NCBI RefSeq assembly: GCF_900453105.1
Contig: NZ_UGPW01000001.1
Coordinates: 2,046,001-2,110,000 of the forward strand
Direction of reading: 5' to 3'
DNA: 64,000 nucleotides
Source of the DNA: Moraxella ovis
GTDB taxonomy: Bacteria > Pseudomonadota > Gammaproteobacteria > Pseudomonadales > Moraxellaceae
Below the pieces are notes generated by a model. That model did no database searches. It had not been told where the DNA came from and saw only the letters and a list, made by a program, of their open reading frames with translations. Made by a program: the position numbers and the translations under genes. Shown here one piece after another: positions 54,655 through 63,182 of the stretch (the first letter of the stretch is position 1; each line of letters opens with the position of its first letter).

Positions 54655-55485
54655 ATGCAGCATTTTATCGTCATCGGCAACCCCATCGCCCACTCAAAAA
54701 GCCCCGACCTTCATCACGCATTCGCTGACAGTGTCGGGCTTGACATCAGCTATCGTCGTCAGCTTTGCCCTGATGACAAAGACAGCTTTAATGCGGTGGT
54801 TGAAGCATTCTTTAATGGCGGCGGCGTGGGCGCGAACGCGACCTTGCCATTCAAAGAGATCGCCTTTGAGCTGTGCAGTCAGACGGGTCGTCTAAGCGAA
54901 TATGCCACGACCGCCAAAGCAGTCAATACCCTAGCCCTACGAGACGGCAAGCTCTTCGGAGATAACACGGACGGGCGCGGATTGGTGGCAGATCTACTAG
55001 ACGAAGGTGTCACTCTACAGGGCGCGCACGTTGCCATCATCGGCGCAGGCGGTGCGACACGCGGAGCGATTCTGCCGCTCATCGAACAAGGAGTGCGCCT
55101 GACCATTTTTAACCGGACATTGGCACGCGCCGAAGCCTTAAAGGCAGACTTTGAAACATTTGGCAGCATTGACATCCATGAATTGCACACCCTAAAGTCA
55201 GGTGATTTTTATGCTGATGTCATCATCAATGCCACGAGTGCCACCACCACAGGGCAGATGCTGGAGCTGTCCGATGGTGTACGCGCAGGCTTCGCCTACG
55301 ACATGATGTATGGTAAGCCATCAGAGTTCTTGGCACACTTTGAACATCAAGGCGTGCGCTGCTGTGATGGCTATGGCATGCTCATTCAACAGGCCAAACT
55401 TGCCTTTGAACTGTGGACAGGTAAGCGCGTCGATCTGGATAAAGTGGATTGGGATAAGCACATTAATAATAAAATAAATTCATAA
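54655..55485 (+). CDS. aroE: Shikimate dehydrogenase (NADP+)
   Basis: Reduces 3-dehydroshikimate to shikimate in aromatic amino-acid synthesis. The 276 residues show the shikimate site GNPIAHSKSPDLHH (8-21), GANATLPFKE with the catalytic lysine (near 61-70; valine of the usual NVT is alanine), the GDNTDGRG aspartate and the Rossmann loop IIGAGGATRGAILP (near 129). The NADP-selecting NRTLARAE and C-terminal YGMLIQQAKLAFELW follow. The stop codon lies inside a long AT hairpin. Confidence 0.95.
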   Translation: MQHFIVIGNPIAHSKSPDLHHAFADSVGLDISYRRQLCPDDKDSFNAVVEAFFNGGGVGANATLPFKEIAFELCSQTGRLSEYATTAKAVNTLALRDGKLFGDNTDGRGLVADLLDEGVTLQGAHVAIIGAGGATRGAILPLIEQGVRLTIFNRTLARAEALKADFETFGSIDIHELHTLKSGDFYADVIINATSATTTGQMLELSDGVRAGFAYDMMYGKPSEFLAHFEHQGVRCCDGYGMLIQQAKLAFELWTGKRVDLDKVDWDKHINNKINS

Positions 55486-55516
55486 TAAACATTATTTATT
55501 ATGAATTTATTTTATT
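55468..55516. terminator. Long AT-only hairpin overlapping the aroE stop codon
   Basis: A perfect 22-bp inverted repeat made almost wholly of A and T (left arm 55468-55489, right arm 55495-55516) with a CATTA loop. A further partial pairing is possible if three bases bulge. There is no G-C core or clean T-run, so it is atypical for an intrinsic terminator; it may stabilise the 3' end instead. Confidence 0.5.
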
Positions 55517-55564
55517 AATGGCAGAAATTTTAAGTCATTTTAATAAATCTATTGTATAGTGAAT

Positions 55565-55594
55565 GGGCATGGCAACGTCATGCCCAGTTTTTTT
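55565..55594 (+). terminator. GC hairpin plus T-run just before the acyl-CoA dehydrogenase gene
   Basis: GGGCATG pairs CATGCCC around a seven-base loop, followed by AGTTTTTTT. It has the form of an intrinsic terminator and would stop aroE transcription. A possible -10 (TATAGT, 55555-55560) lies just upstream, so the hairpin might instead sit at the very 5' end of the downstream mRNA. Confidence 0.6.
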
Positions 55595-55613
55595 AGCCAA
55601 CCAAGGATTGATT

Positions 55614-57434
55614 ATGCTGACTTATAAAGCTCCCTTACGCGACATCAAATTTTTGATGAATGAAGTGCTTGACTATCAAGGCCACTACCAAACTCTAGAC
55701 AATGGCAAGAATGCCGATGCTGAGACGGTAGATATGATTCTACAAGGCTTTGCTGACTTTGCTGAGACTATGCTTGCGCCTGTCTATCAAGCAGCCGACG
55801 AAGAAGGCTGTCATTTCAAAGATGGCGAAGTAACCACACCAAAAGGCTTTAAAGAAGCCTATCAAGCTTTCATGGAAGGCGGCTGGCAAGGCATCTCTTA
55901 TCCAGAAGAATTCGGTGGCATGAACCTGCCGATGTCACTTAATCTCATCAAATCTGAGATGATGGGCACCGCCAACTGGCCATGGGCAATGTACCCAGGT
56001 CTATCTATCGGCGCGGTAAATACCATCTTACAATATGGTGACGAGAACCAAAAAAACACTTATCTACCCAAGCTAATCAGCGGTGAATGGTCAGGTACGA
56101 TGTGTCTTACCGAAGCTCAGGCAGGTACCGACCTTAACCAAATGAAAACTCGCGCGACGCCGAATGACGACGGCAGTTATGTCATTACGGGCACTAAGAT
56201 TTTCATCAGTGCTGGTGAACACGACCTAACCGACAACATCGTACACATTGTCCTGGCTCGCCTGCCGGATGCGCCGGCTGGCACTAAAGGCATCTCGCTG
56301 TTCATCGTGCCAAAATTCCTTGTAAACGCTGATGGCGAGATGGGTGAGCGCAATGCGGTGACTTGTGGCTCGATCGAGCATAAGATGGGCATCTCATCTA
56401 GCGCAACCTGTGTCCTAAACTTCGACGGCGCGACAGGTTATCTTATTGGTGAGCCCAACAAAGGTCTAAAAGCCATGTTCACCTATATGAACACCGCGCG
56501 TATCGGCACAGGCATTCAAGGTCTGTCGCACATGGAACTGGCTTTCCAGAACTCATTGCCATACGCCAAAGAACGTCGCTCGATGCGCGCCCTGTCAGGC
56601 ACCAAAGAACCTGATCAAGCAGGTGACGCGATCATTCATCATGCTGATGTACGTCGCATGCTTCTGATCCAAAAAGCCTTCTCTGAGGGTGGTCGCTCGA
56701 TGACTTATCACTCAGCACGCTACGCCGACCATCTGGCGAATGCAGTCGCTAAAGGTGATGAAGAAGGTATCAAAAAATGGGATGACAAGCTAGGATTCTA
56801 TACACCCATCCTAAAAGGCTTCTTAACCGAGCTTGGTATTGAGTGCGCCAAACACGGACAACAGATCTACGGTGGGCATGGCTACATCAAAGAAACTGGC
56901 ATGGAGCTCATCGCCCGTGATGCTCGCATTGCCACCCTATACGAAGGCACCACAGGCGTACAAGCCCTAGACCTGCTTGGTCGCAAGGTGCTGCTGCACG
57001 GCGGTGGCAAAGTGGTGCGAGACTACACCGCAGGCATCATGAAGTGGTGTAGCGAATACGCCCTTGATAAAGAAATGCGCCAATACGTCTGGGCGCTGAC
57101 CAAGCTATGCGCTGAATGGAACATGCTGACCGCACGCCTACTCATCGCCGCACGCAAAGACCGCGAAATCGTCTCTGCGGCTTCTGATGACTACCTAATG
57201 TACTCAGGCTATGTGATGATGGCATATCACTGGGCGCGCATGGCAGCAGTTGCCTTCGACAAGATGAAAAACGGCGGCGAACAGCCTTATGAATTCTATC
57301 TGGCGAAGACTCAGACCGCCGAATTCTACTTCGAGAAAATCCTACCAAGAAGTGATGCGCATGCCAACGCCATGACCACGCCTAGCGAAGTCATGACGAA
57401 GATGGATATAGAGCATTTTGCGTTTTTGGATTGA
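55614..57434 (+). CDS. Acyl-CoA dehydrogenase (long form with C-terminal extension)
   Basis: FAD-dependent first enzyme of fatty-acid beta-oxidation. 606 residues, the long bacterial type with an extra helical C-terminal domain. Landmarks: GWQGISYPEEFGGMNLP (near 90-106), substrate loop MCLTEAQAGTDLNQM (near 163), the FAD/substrate strand FISAGEHDLTDNIVH, IMGGHGY-type segment YGGHGYIKETGMELIARDAR, and IATLYEGTTGVQALDLLGRK. Start ATG at 55614 after AAGGATTGATT. No other beta-oxidation gene is adjacent. A strong terminator follows. Chain-length preference is not readable. Confidence 0.94.
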   Translation: MLTYKAPLRDIKFLMNEVLDYQGHYQTLDNGKNADAETVDMILQGFADFAETMLAPVYQAADEEGCHFKDGEVTTPKGFKEAYQAFMEGGWQGISYPEEFGGMNLPMSLNLIKSEMMGTANWPWAMYPGLSIGAVNTILQYGDENQKNTYLPKLISGEWSGTMCLTEAQAGTDLNQMKTRATPNDDGSYVITGTKIFISAGEHDLTDNIVHIVLARLPDAPAGTKGISLFIVPKFLVNADGEMGERNAVTCGSIEHKMGISSSATCVLNFDGATGYLIGEPNKGLKAMFTYMNTARIGTGIQGLSHMELAFQNSLPYAKERRSMRALSGTKEPDQAGDAIIHHADVRRMLLIQKAFSEGGRSMTYHSARYADHLANAVAKGDEEGIKKWDDKLGFYTPILKGFLTELGIECAKHGQQIYGGHGYIKETGMELIARDARIATLYEGTTGVQALDLLGRKVLLHGGGKVVRDYTAGIMKWCSEYALDKEMRQYVWALTKLCAEWNMLTARLLIAARKDREIVSAASDDYLMYSGYVMMAYHWARMAAVAFDKMKNGGEQPYEFYLAKTQTAEFYFEKILPRSDAHANAMTTPSEVMTKMDIEHFAFLD

Positions 57435-57459
57435 TTATTGGTCTAAACACGCTAAAAAT

Positions 57460-57490
57460 AAAAAAGGACGGAGATTTACCGTCCTTTTTT
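57460..57490. terminator. Intrinsic terminator after the acyl-CoA dehydrogenase gene
   Basis: AAAAAAGGACGG pairs CCGTCCTTTTTT around AGATTTA. Confidence 0.94.
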
Positions 57491-57548
57491 ATTGCCAAAG
57501 CAGACGAAATCTCCTATCATGTCTGCACAGACTTTCTTGGAGAATCTC

Positions 57549-58187
57549 ATGAAAATACCCGCCCTATCCGCCCTACTACTGGCACTGAGCCTAAGTGTGG
57601 CAACGCCTGCAATGGCTGATGATTTTGACATTGCTGTGTCTTACTATGATTCACAAAATTACAGCCAAGCCTTCCCCATCTTTAAACGCTTAGCCGAACA
57701 GGGGAATGCAAAGACTCAATATAATTTGGGCTTGATGTATTATAATGGATACGGCGTTAAGCAAGACTACGCACAGGCGGTATCTTGGTTTAAAAAGGCG
57801 GCTGAGCAGGGGCTTGCAGAGGCTCAACATGATTTGGGTGTGATGTATGATAATGGAGACGGCGTGAAGCAAGATTATGCACAGGCGGTATCTTGGTATA
57901 AAAAGGCGGCTGAGCAGGGGCTTGCAAGTGCTCAATTTAATTTAGGCAATATGTATAGCGATGGACGAGGTGTACGCCAAAGCTACACCGAAGCCATAGC
58001 ATGGTATCAAAAAGCCTACGCCCAAGGCAATGCACAAGCCGCCCATAATATCGGGGTACGCTATGTTAATGGCTGGGGCGTACGCCAAAGCCTTAGCACC
58101 GCCAAAAAATGGTTTGGCAGAGCCTGTGATTTGGGAGAGCAAAAAGGCTGTGATAAATATAAAATACTCAACCAACTAGGCTACTGA
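57549..58187 (+). CDS. Secreted SEL1-like repeat protein
   Basis: Periplasmic helical-repeat protein of 212 residues. The signal peptide runs to ATPAMA (residue 22). Four SEL1 repeats of 36 residues follow one TPR-like start (about residues 54-197), each with the pattern AxxQxNLGxMYxxGxGVxQDY and ending in AAEQG. SEL1 proteins mediate protein contacts in envelope or host-interaction settings; the partner is unknown. The ATG at 57549 follows TTGGAG. Repeats one and two are nearly identical at DNA level, evidence of recent duplication. It lies between two terminators, so is monocistronic. Confidence 0.88.
   Translation: MKIPALSALLLALSLSVATPAMADDFDIAVSYYDSQNYSQAFPIFKRLAEQGNAKTQYNLGLMYYNGYGVKQDYAQAVSWFKKAAEQGLAEAQHDLGVMYDNGDGVKQDYAQAVSWYKKAAEQGLASAQFNLGNMYSDGRGVRQSYTEAIAWYQKAYAQGNAQAAHNIGVRYVNGWGVRQSLSTAKKWFGRACDLGEQKGCDKYKILNQLGY
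57708..57923 (+). repeat. Two near-identical 108-bp tandem units encoding SEL1 repeats
   Basis: Units 57708-57815 and 57816-57923. A 48-bp stretch (57771-57818 and 57879-57926) differs at only one base. The third and fourth protein repeats are clearly more diverged at DNA level. Confidence 0.85.
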
Positions 58188-58203
58188 CCATCCGTCATAC
58201 CCA

Positions 58204-58230
58204 AAAAAAGCGTGTCATGCACGCTTTTTT
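58204..58230. terminator. Bidirectional terminator between the SEL1 gene and proA
   Basis: AAAAAAGCGTG pairs CACGCTTTTTT around TCATG, between convergent genes. Confidence 0.94.
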
Positions 58231-58256
58231 ATTTTCTTGGATGGACCATTGACCAT

Positions 58257-59528
58257 CTAAGAGCGAATCTCCCCATGCCCGAACACCACCCATTTTTGGG
58301 AAGTCAGTCCATGCAGACCTACAGGTCCGCGCGCGTGAATCTTATCGGTTGAGATGCCAATCTCAGCACCCAACCCATATTCAAAACCATCAGCAAAACG
58401 GCTCGATGCATTGACCATCACACTTGATGAATCCACCTCGCGGATGAATTTTTGCATATTGGCATAGTCATTGGTGATGATGACGTCGGTGTGGTGGCTG
58501 CCATAGTGGTTGATGTGCGTGATGGCATCATCCAGCTCATCTACGATTTTTACGGCAAGCTTAGGCGCAAGATATTCTTGATACCAGTCATCCTCGGTGG
58601 CAGCTTGGATATTTAAGTGCGCGCCTTCTAGAGCTTTCATCGTCTCAGCACACACGAAGAACTGCATATTATTATCCACCTCGTGCATTGCAGTTAGAAT
58701 CTTGATCAGCGCATCGGTGCGACTCTTGTGGACGAGCAGCGTCTCCATGACGTTACACGGGGCATAGCGAGAAGTCTTGGCATTGACACAGACTTTGACC
58801 GCCAAATCCACATCGCATTCAGCATCCACGTAGGTGTGGCAGTTGCCATCTAAGTGCTTGATGACAGGCACACGCGCGCCATTCGCGATGCGCTCGATCA
58901 GACCCTTACCACCCCTAGGGATCACCACATCCACAAACTCTGTCATCGTAATCAGGCTATCCACCGCCGCGCGATCCGTGGTCTCTAGTACTTGAACCGC
59001 TTCGCTTGGCAGTCCTGCTGCATCCAATCCTGCACGCACGCAGGCTGCAATTGCCTGATTTGAATGATATGCCTCAGAGCCACCACGCAGGATGATGGCA
59101 TTGCCTGATTTGATGGCAAGACTTGCTGCCTCAACTGTGACATTCGGACGGCTCTCATAGATCATGCCAATCACCCCAAGCGGCACACGCATCTTGCCCA
59201 GCTGAATGCCCGATGGACGATACACCATGTCATCAATCTCACCGATCGGATCTGGCAGGCCAATCACATCATCCAAGGACGCCAGCATCGCATCAAATCG
59301 CGACTCATTAATCACCAAACGATCCAACAACGCCTCATCTAGCCCATTGTGTTTGCCGTTCGCGACATCTTTGGCATTCTCACTTAAGATGCTGTTTTTA
59401 TTGGCGATCATCGCTTCTTTGATGGCACTAAGTGCTGCATTCTTGGTACGGGTGTCCGCCGCTGCCAACGCACGCGACGTCGCTCGGGCCTTTTTGCCGA
59501 CGATCATCATGTATTCTTGGGTATTCAT
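58257..59528 (-). CDS. proA: Glutamate-5-semialdehyde dehydrogenase (gamma-glutamyl phosphate reductase)
   Basis: Second step of proline synthesis; reduces glutamyl phosphate with NADPH. The 423 residues have the aldehyde-dehydrogenase fold with the catalytic cysteine in [19 protein letters not shown], the nucleotide strand [20 protein letters not shown], and the C-terminal [20 protein letters not shown] signature. The ATG at 59528 follows GGAGTAAGG; a longer open frame to 59588 is unlikely. proB is not in the window. It is divergent from the amino-acid ABC transporter. Confidence 0.96.
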   Translation of the reverse strand: MNTQEYMMIVGKKARATSRALAAADTRTKNAALSAIKEAMIANKNSILSENAKDVANGKHNGLDEALLDRLVINESRFDAMLASLDDVIGLPDPIGEIDDMVYRPSGIQLGKMRVPLGVIGMIYESRPNVTVEAASLAIKSGNAIILRGGSEAYHSNQAIAACVRAGLDAAGLPSEAVQVLETTDRAAVDSLITMTEFVDVVIPRGGKGLIERIANGARVPVIKHLDGNCHTYVDAECDVDLAVKVCVNAKTSRYAPCNVMETLLVHKSRTDALIKILTAMHEVDNNMQFFVCAETMKALEGAHLNIQAATEDDWYQEYLAPKLAVKIVDELDDAITHINHYGSHHTDVIITNDYANMQKFIREVDSSSVMVNASSRFADGFEYGLGAEIGISTDKIHARGPVGLHGLTSQKWVVFGHGEIRS

Positions 59529-59785
59529 CCTTACTCCTAACCGCTTAAAAGTTGCCCTATCATAACAACCAAACCTCAATTTTTCCATTCAAAAATGACA
59601 AAAATAACCACGCTTGATTAAAATTTACCAATTTATACAAAAAAAATTCACCCAAAACGTGAAAAACATTTGCCTTTTAGCGCACTTTTGGCGAAAATAT
59701 CTAATTCATCTTTTGTATTTCACGAACTTATACTTTTGTTCGTTATTTTGACTGCTTCATTACCCTTATTTTAAAAAGAACCATC

Positions 59786-60559
59786 ATGACCGACACTCGC
59801 CCCATCGCCCTAGATTTACAAGACATTCATAAGAATTACGGCTCTTTGCAAGTCCTAAAAGGCGTCTCTTTAACCGCGCACGACGGCGATGTGATCAGCA
59901 TCCTAGGCTCATCGGGCTCGGGCAAATCCACCCTACTTCGCTGCATCAACCTACTAGAAAATCCAAGCAGCGGCAAGATCATCATCGGCAATGAAGAGCT
60001 GATTCTCACCGACAAAAAAGGCGAACTGGTCGCCAAAAACCCAAAACAACTCGAAAAATTACGCTCAAAAATCGGTTTCGTCTTCCAAAGCTTCAACCTT
60101 TGGCCGCATAAAACCATCCTCCAAAACATCATCGAAGGCCCAACCCAAGTCCTAAAGCAATCCAAGGCAGAAGCCATCGCAGAAGCCGAACGCCTGCTTG
60201 ATAAAGTGGGGCTGCTTGACAAGAAAAATGCCTACCCCGACAACCTATCAGGCGGTCAGCGCCAGCGTGTTGCCATCGCACGCGCCTTAGCGATGAAGCC
60301 GCAGGTGCTGCTATTCGACGAACCGACATCGGCGCTTGACCCTGAGCTTGTGAACGAAGTGCTGTCAGTGATGCGCGAGCTGGCTGCCGAAGGACGCACC
60401 ATGCTGATCGTTACGCACGAGATGCGATTTGCGCGTGAAGTATCAGACAAGATCGTCTTTTTGCACCAAGGTCGCATCGAGGAGATTGGCACTCCTGATG
60501 AAGTATTTGATAACCCGAAATCTGAACGCGTGCGTGAATTCATGGCATCGCACCGCTGA
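59786..60559 (+). CDS. Polar amino-acid ABC transporter, ATP-binding protein
   Basis: Energy-supplying subunit of a HisP/ArtP/GlnQ-type importer. The 257 residues have Walker A GSSGSGKST (near 43), Q-loop VFQSFNLWPH, signature LSGGQRQRVAIA, Walker B VLLFDEPTSALDP and H-loop VTHEM. It heads a cluster with three binding lipoproteins and two permeases. Upstream, 59529-59785 is AT-rich and holds the divergent promoters toward proA; no operator was assigned, though a CGAAC/GTTCG dyad surrounds a TATACT near 59740. Confidence 0.94.
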   Translation: MTDTRPIALDLQDIHKNYGSLQVLKGVSLTAHDGDVISILGSSGSGKSTLLRCINLLENPSSGKIIIGNEELILTDKKGELVAKNPKQLEKLRSKIGFVFQSFNLWPHKTILQNIIEGPTQVLKQSKAEAIAEAERLLDKVGLLDKKNAYPDNLSGGQRQRVAIARALAMKPQVLLFDEPTSALDPELVNEVLSVMRELAAEGRTMLIVTHEMRFAREVSDKIVFLHQGRIEEIGTPDEVFDNPKSERVREFMASHR

Positions 60560-60581
60560 TTTATTGTTTTAAGGAACGTTT

Positions 60582-61361
60582 ATGAATATCACCAAAATCG
60601 GTAGCATCGCTGCCATCGCCCTAGCTTTGACAGCATGCAATCAAGACAAGCCTGCAGACAATGCAGATGCTACCAAGGCTGACGCACCTGCTGCTCGCGA
60701 ACTAAAAATCGCCACGGAAGCTGCCTATCCTCCATTCAACGATACTGCGCCAGATGGCAAAATCATCGGTTTTGACGTAGATGTGATTAATGCGGTCTGC
60801 GCCGAAATCAACGCCAAATGTGAAATCGTCGCTCAAGATTGGGAAGGTCTAATCCCAGGCCTAAACGCCAATAAATACGATGCCATCATCGCAGGCATGT
60901 CGATCACGCCTGAGCGTCTAGAGCAAGTTGACTTCTCTGAGCCATATTTCTCAAACACCATCGTATGGCTATCAAAAACCGATGGCAGCTTTGATCCAAA
61001 TAACATCAAAAACACCATCCTAGGTGGTCAGCGTTCAACCACTGGCGCTGCCTACATCGCCGAAAAATATGATGGCAAAGACGGCAACACCGTGCAGCTG
61101 TACGACACCTACATGAACGCCTACCTTGACCTAAAAGCTGGTCGTAATGCGGCAGTCATGGCAGAGAAAGTCTCTGCGGCAGAATGGCTAAAACAAGGCC
61201 AAGAAGGCTTTGGTCTGGTTGGTGAAGAGATCGACAACAACGACAACCTAGGCATCGCTGTTCGTAAAGGCGACGCCCTAAAAGAAGACATCAACGCTGC
61301 ACTTGCCAAGCTAAAAGAATCTGGCAAATTGGCTGAGCTTGAAGTAGCGAATTTCAAATAA
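60582..61361 (+). CDS. Amino-acid ABC transporter binding lipoprotein (first of three)
   Basis: Family 3 solute-binding protein, 259 residues, with lipobox ALTAC (Cys19). The binding domain starts ELKIATEAAYPPFND and includes IGFDVDVINAVCAEINAKCE, DWEGLIPGLNANKYDAIIAG, and a second lobe ending KLKESGKLAELEVANFK. The signature near 67 fits polar amino-acid binders. Start ATG after AAGGAACG. Two patches of its DNA are almost identical to the next gene, while its signal peptide differs. Ligand not predictable by eye. Confidence 0.93.
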   Translation: MNITKIGSIAAIALALTACNQDKPADNADATKADAPAARELKIATEAAYPPFNDTAPDGKIIGFDVDVINAVCAEINAKCEIVAQDWEGLIPGLNANKYDAIIAGMSITPERLEQVDFSEPYFSNTIVWLSKTDGSFDPNNIKNTILGGQRSTTGAAYIAEKYDGKDGNTVQLYDTYMNAYLDLKAGRNAAVMAEKVSAAEWLKQGQEGFGLVGEEIDNNDNLGIAVRKGDALKEDINAALAKLKESGKLAELEVANFK

Positions 61362-61389
61362 TCGCAACAACCACCCAAAGGAGAGAACA

Positions 61390-61456
61390 ATGAAACTAAA
61401 ATTATTGAGCGCACTTGCGCTAACTGCTCTGGTAAGTGCTTGTGGCGACGATAAAG
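61390..61456 (+). repeat. Signal-peptide repeat, copy in second binding protein
   Basis: First 67 bases of the gene; matches 62228-62294 with a single difference (base 59). Confidence 0.9.
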
Positions 61457-62166
61457 CACCTGCAGAATCTGCTGCGCCTAGCGACAGCACCAAGCAAATC
61501 CGCATCGCTACCGAATCTAGCTTCAAGCCATTTAGCTACCTAGATAACAGTGGTAACTTGGTGGGCTTTGAGATTGATCTTGCCAATGCACTGTGCGAAG
61601 AAATGAAAGCCCAATGCGACATCCAAAGCCAAGACTGGGAAGGTCTAATCCCAGGCCTAAACGCCAAGAAATTTGACGCTGTGATGGCTGGCATGTCTGC
61701 CACCGAAGAGCGTGCCAAAGTGGTTGATTTTAGTGATGCGTACTTTAACAATACCTTGGTACTGCTTGGCAAAAAAGGCGTTGATCTGAACGTAAACGCC
61801 CTTGATGGCAAGAACATCGCCGCTCAGCAAGCCACCGTATCAGCTGATTATGTCGCTGCCAATCATCCCAATGCTGTCGTAAAAACCTACGACAAACAAG
61901 ACAACGCTTACCTTGATCTAAGCGCAGGCCGCGTTGATGGCATGATGTCTGACATCGTTCCTGCCCTAGATTGGCTAAAAACCGAGCAAGGTACTGAATT
62001 TGAAGTCAAAGGCGAGCCGATTGACATTAGTGACAGCGTTGCCATCGCCTTCCGTAAGGATGACGCATTAAAAGGCGAATTCAACGCTGCACTTGCCAAA
62101 CTAAAAGAATCTGGCAAATATGATGAGCTTGTCGGCAAATACTTTGATCAAAACATCGTAAAATAA
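61390..62166 (+). CDS. Amino-acid ABC transporter binding lipoprotein (second of three)
   Basis: Family 3 solute-binding protein, 258 residues, lipobox LVSAC (Cys18). The mature domain runs from QIRIATESSFKPFSY through VGFEIDLANALCEEMKAQCD and DWEGLIPGLNAKKFDAVMAG to KYDELVGKYFDQN. The first 67 bases match the third gene at 66 positions, whereas an internal block and a 3' block match the first gene; it looks like a mosaic. Start ATG after AAGGAGAGAAC. A hairpin follows before the third gene. Confidence 0.93.
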   Translation: MKLKLLSALALTALVSACGDDKAPAESAAPSDSTKQIRIATESSFKPFSYLDNSGNLVGFEIDLANALCEEMKAQCDIQSQDWEGLIPGLNAKKFDAVMAGMSATEERAKVVDFSDAYFNNTLVLLGKKGVDLNVNALDGKNIAAQQATVSADYVAANHPNAVVKTYDKQDNAYLDLSAGRVDGMMSDIVPALDWLKTEQGTEFEVKGEPIDISDSVAIAFRKDDALKGEFNAALAKLKESGKYDELVGKYFDQNIVK

Positions 62167-62170
62167 TACT

Positions 62171-62196
62171 TAGGGCGTGTCATAAGATACGCCCTA
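62171..62196. other. Intercistronic hairpin between second and third binding-protein genes
   Basis: TAGGGCGT pairs ACGCCCTA around ten bases. It lacks a T-run, so it is more likely an mRNA stabiliser or partial attenuator than a full terminator. Confidence 0.55.
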
Positions 62197-62227
62197 TTTG
62201 TCTATACCAATTTATAAGGACATGAAC

Positions 62228-62294
62228 ATGAAACTAAAATTATTGAGCGCACTTGCGCTAACTGCTCTGGTAAGTGCTTGTGGCGGCGATAAAG
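62228..62294 (+). repeat. Signal-peptide repeat, copy in third binding protein
   Basis: First 67 bases of the gene; pairs with 61390-61456 with one mismatch. Confidence 0.9.
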
Positions 62295-63004
62295 AAGCCG
62301 CGCCAATCAACTCTAATCAAATCCGCATCGCCACCGAAGGGGCGTATGCCCCATTTAACTACACCAACACCGACGGTTCACTTGGTGGTTTTGACGTAGA
62401 CATCGCAAACGCACTGTGCGCCAAAATGGCAGCCGAATGCACCATCGAAGCCCAAGACTGGGATGGCATCATTCCTGCGCTAAAAGCCGGCAAATTCGAC
62501 GCCATCGTCTCATCGATGTCAGTTACGCCTGGGCGCATCGAGCAGGTTGATTTTACCGAACCATACTTTGCCAACACCCTAGTATTCTTGGCAAAAAAAG
62601 ACAGCACATTTAACCCTGCCAACGCCAGCGAGATCGAAGCTGCTAAGATTGCCGCTCAAGACTCAACCATCTCAAGTCAATGGCTATCACAAGCCCACCC
62701 AAGCGTCACATCACAGCTGCACGGCAGTCTAGACGGTGCCTTCATGGATCTGGGCAATGGTCGCGTGGATGTCATGATCTCTGATAAGCTGCCCGCCCTG
62801 ACATGGCTAAAAAGCGATCTGGGTAAGAACTTTGAAATCAAAGGCGACGACATCGACATCAACGACAAGTTTGCCATTGCAGTTAATAAAGGCGATGCTG
62901 AGCTTGCTGGCAAGTTCAACAAAGCACTGGCTGACATCAAGGCTGACGGCACTTACGATGAGATCGTCGTGAAGCACTTCGGACAAGAGATGCTGACAAA
63001 ATAA
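62228..63004 (+). CDS. Amino-acid ABC transporter binding lipoprotein (third of three)
   Basis: Family 3 solute-binding protein, 258 residues, lipobox LVSAC (Cys18). The mature part is distinct from the other two: QIRIATEGAYAPFNYTNTDG, GGFDVDIANALCAKMAAECT, DWDGIIPALKAGKFDAIVSS, ending YDEIVVKHFGQEML. The ATG at 62228 is chosen because AAGGA is seven bases upstream and it matches the paralog's start; an ATG at 62222 is one base from that site. Three binding proteins for one transporter suggest that the system serves several ligands. Confidence 0.93.
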   Translation: MKLKLLSALALTALVSACGGDKEAAPINSNQIRIATEGAYAPFNYTNTDGSLGGFDVDIANALCAKMAAECTIEAQDWDGIIPALKAGKFDAIVSSMSVTPGRIEQVDFTEPYFANTLVFLAKKDSTFNPANASEIEAAKIAAQDSTISSQWLSQAHPSVTSQLHGSLDGAFMDLGNGRVDVMISDKLPALTWLKSDLGKNFEIKGDDIDINDKFAIAVNKGDAELAGKFNKALADIKADGTYDEIVVKHFGQEMLTK

Positions 63005-63055
63005 CCCAACCAAGTCAGGTTAAGTCCTGCTTTTGGATGGATTTAAAAATAAGCA

Positions 63056-63127
63056 TTTCATGATAAGTGAAATTTTGTTAAAATAGACGGTTTTGGCTTG
63101 GCAAATCTCTTTGTCATCGTCCAAGCC
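63056..63127 (+). promoter_or_regulatory. Candidate promoter and leader hairpin before the permease genes
   Basis: TTTCAT (63056-63061) and TAAAAT (63079-63084) are 17 bases apart and could be a weak sigma-70 promoter. ATTTCA/TGAAAT, an inverted repeat with seven-base spacing, overlaps it like an operator. Downstream GGCTTGG (63095-63101) pairs CCAAGCC (63121-63127), followed by GTTTTT, a possible attenuator about 50 bases before the permease start. All inferred. Confidence 0.4.
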
Positions 63128-63182
63128 GTTTTTATGGATTTTTGTTCGTCTTTTCTTGATAAGGCATTTATAAGGCAATAAC

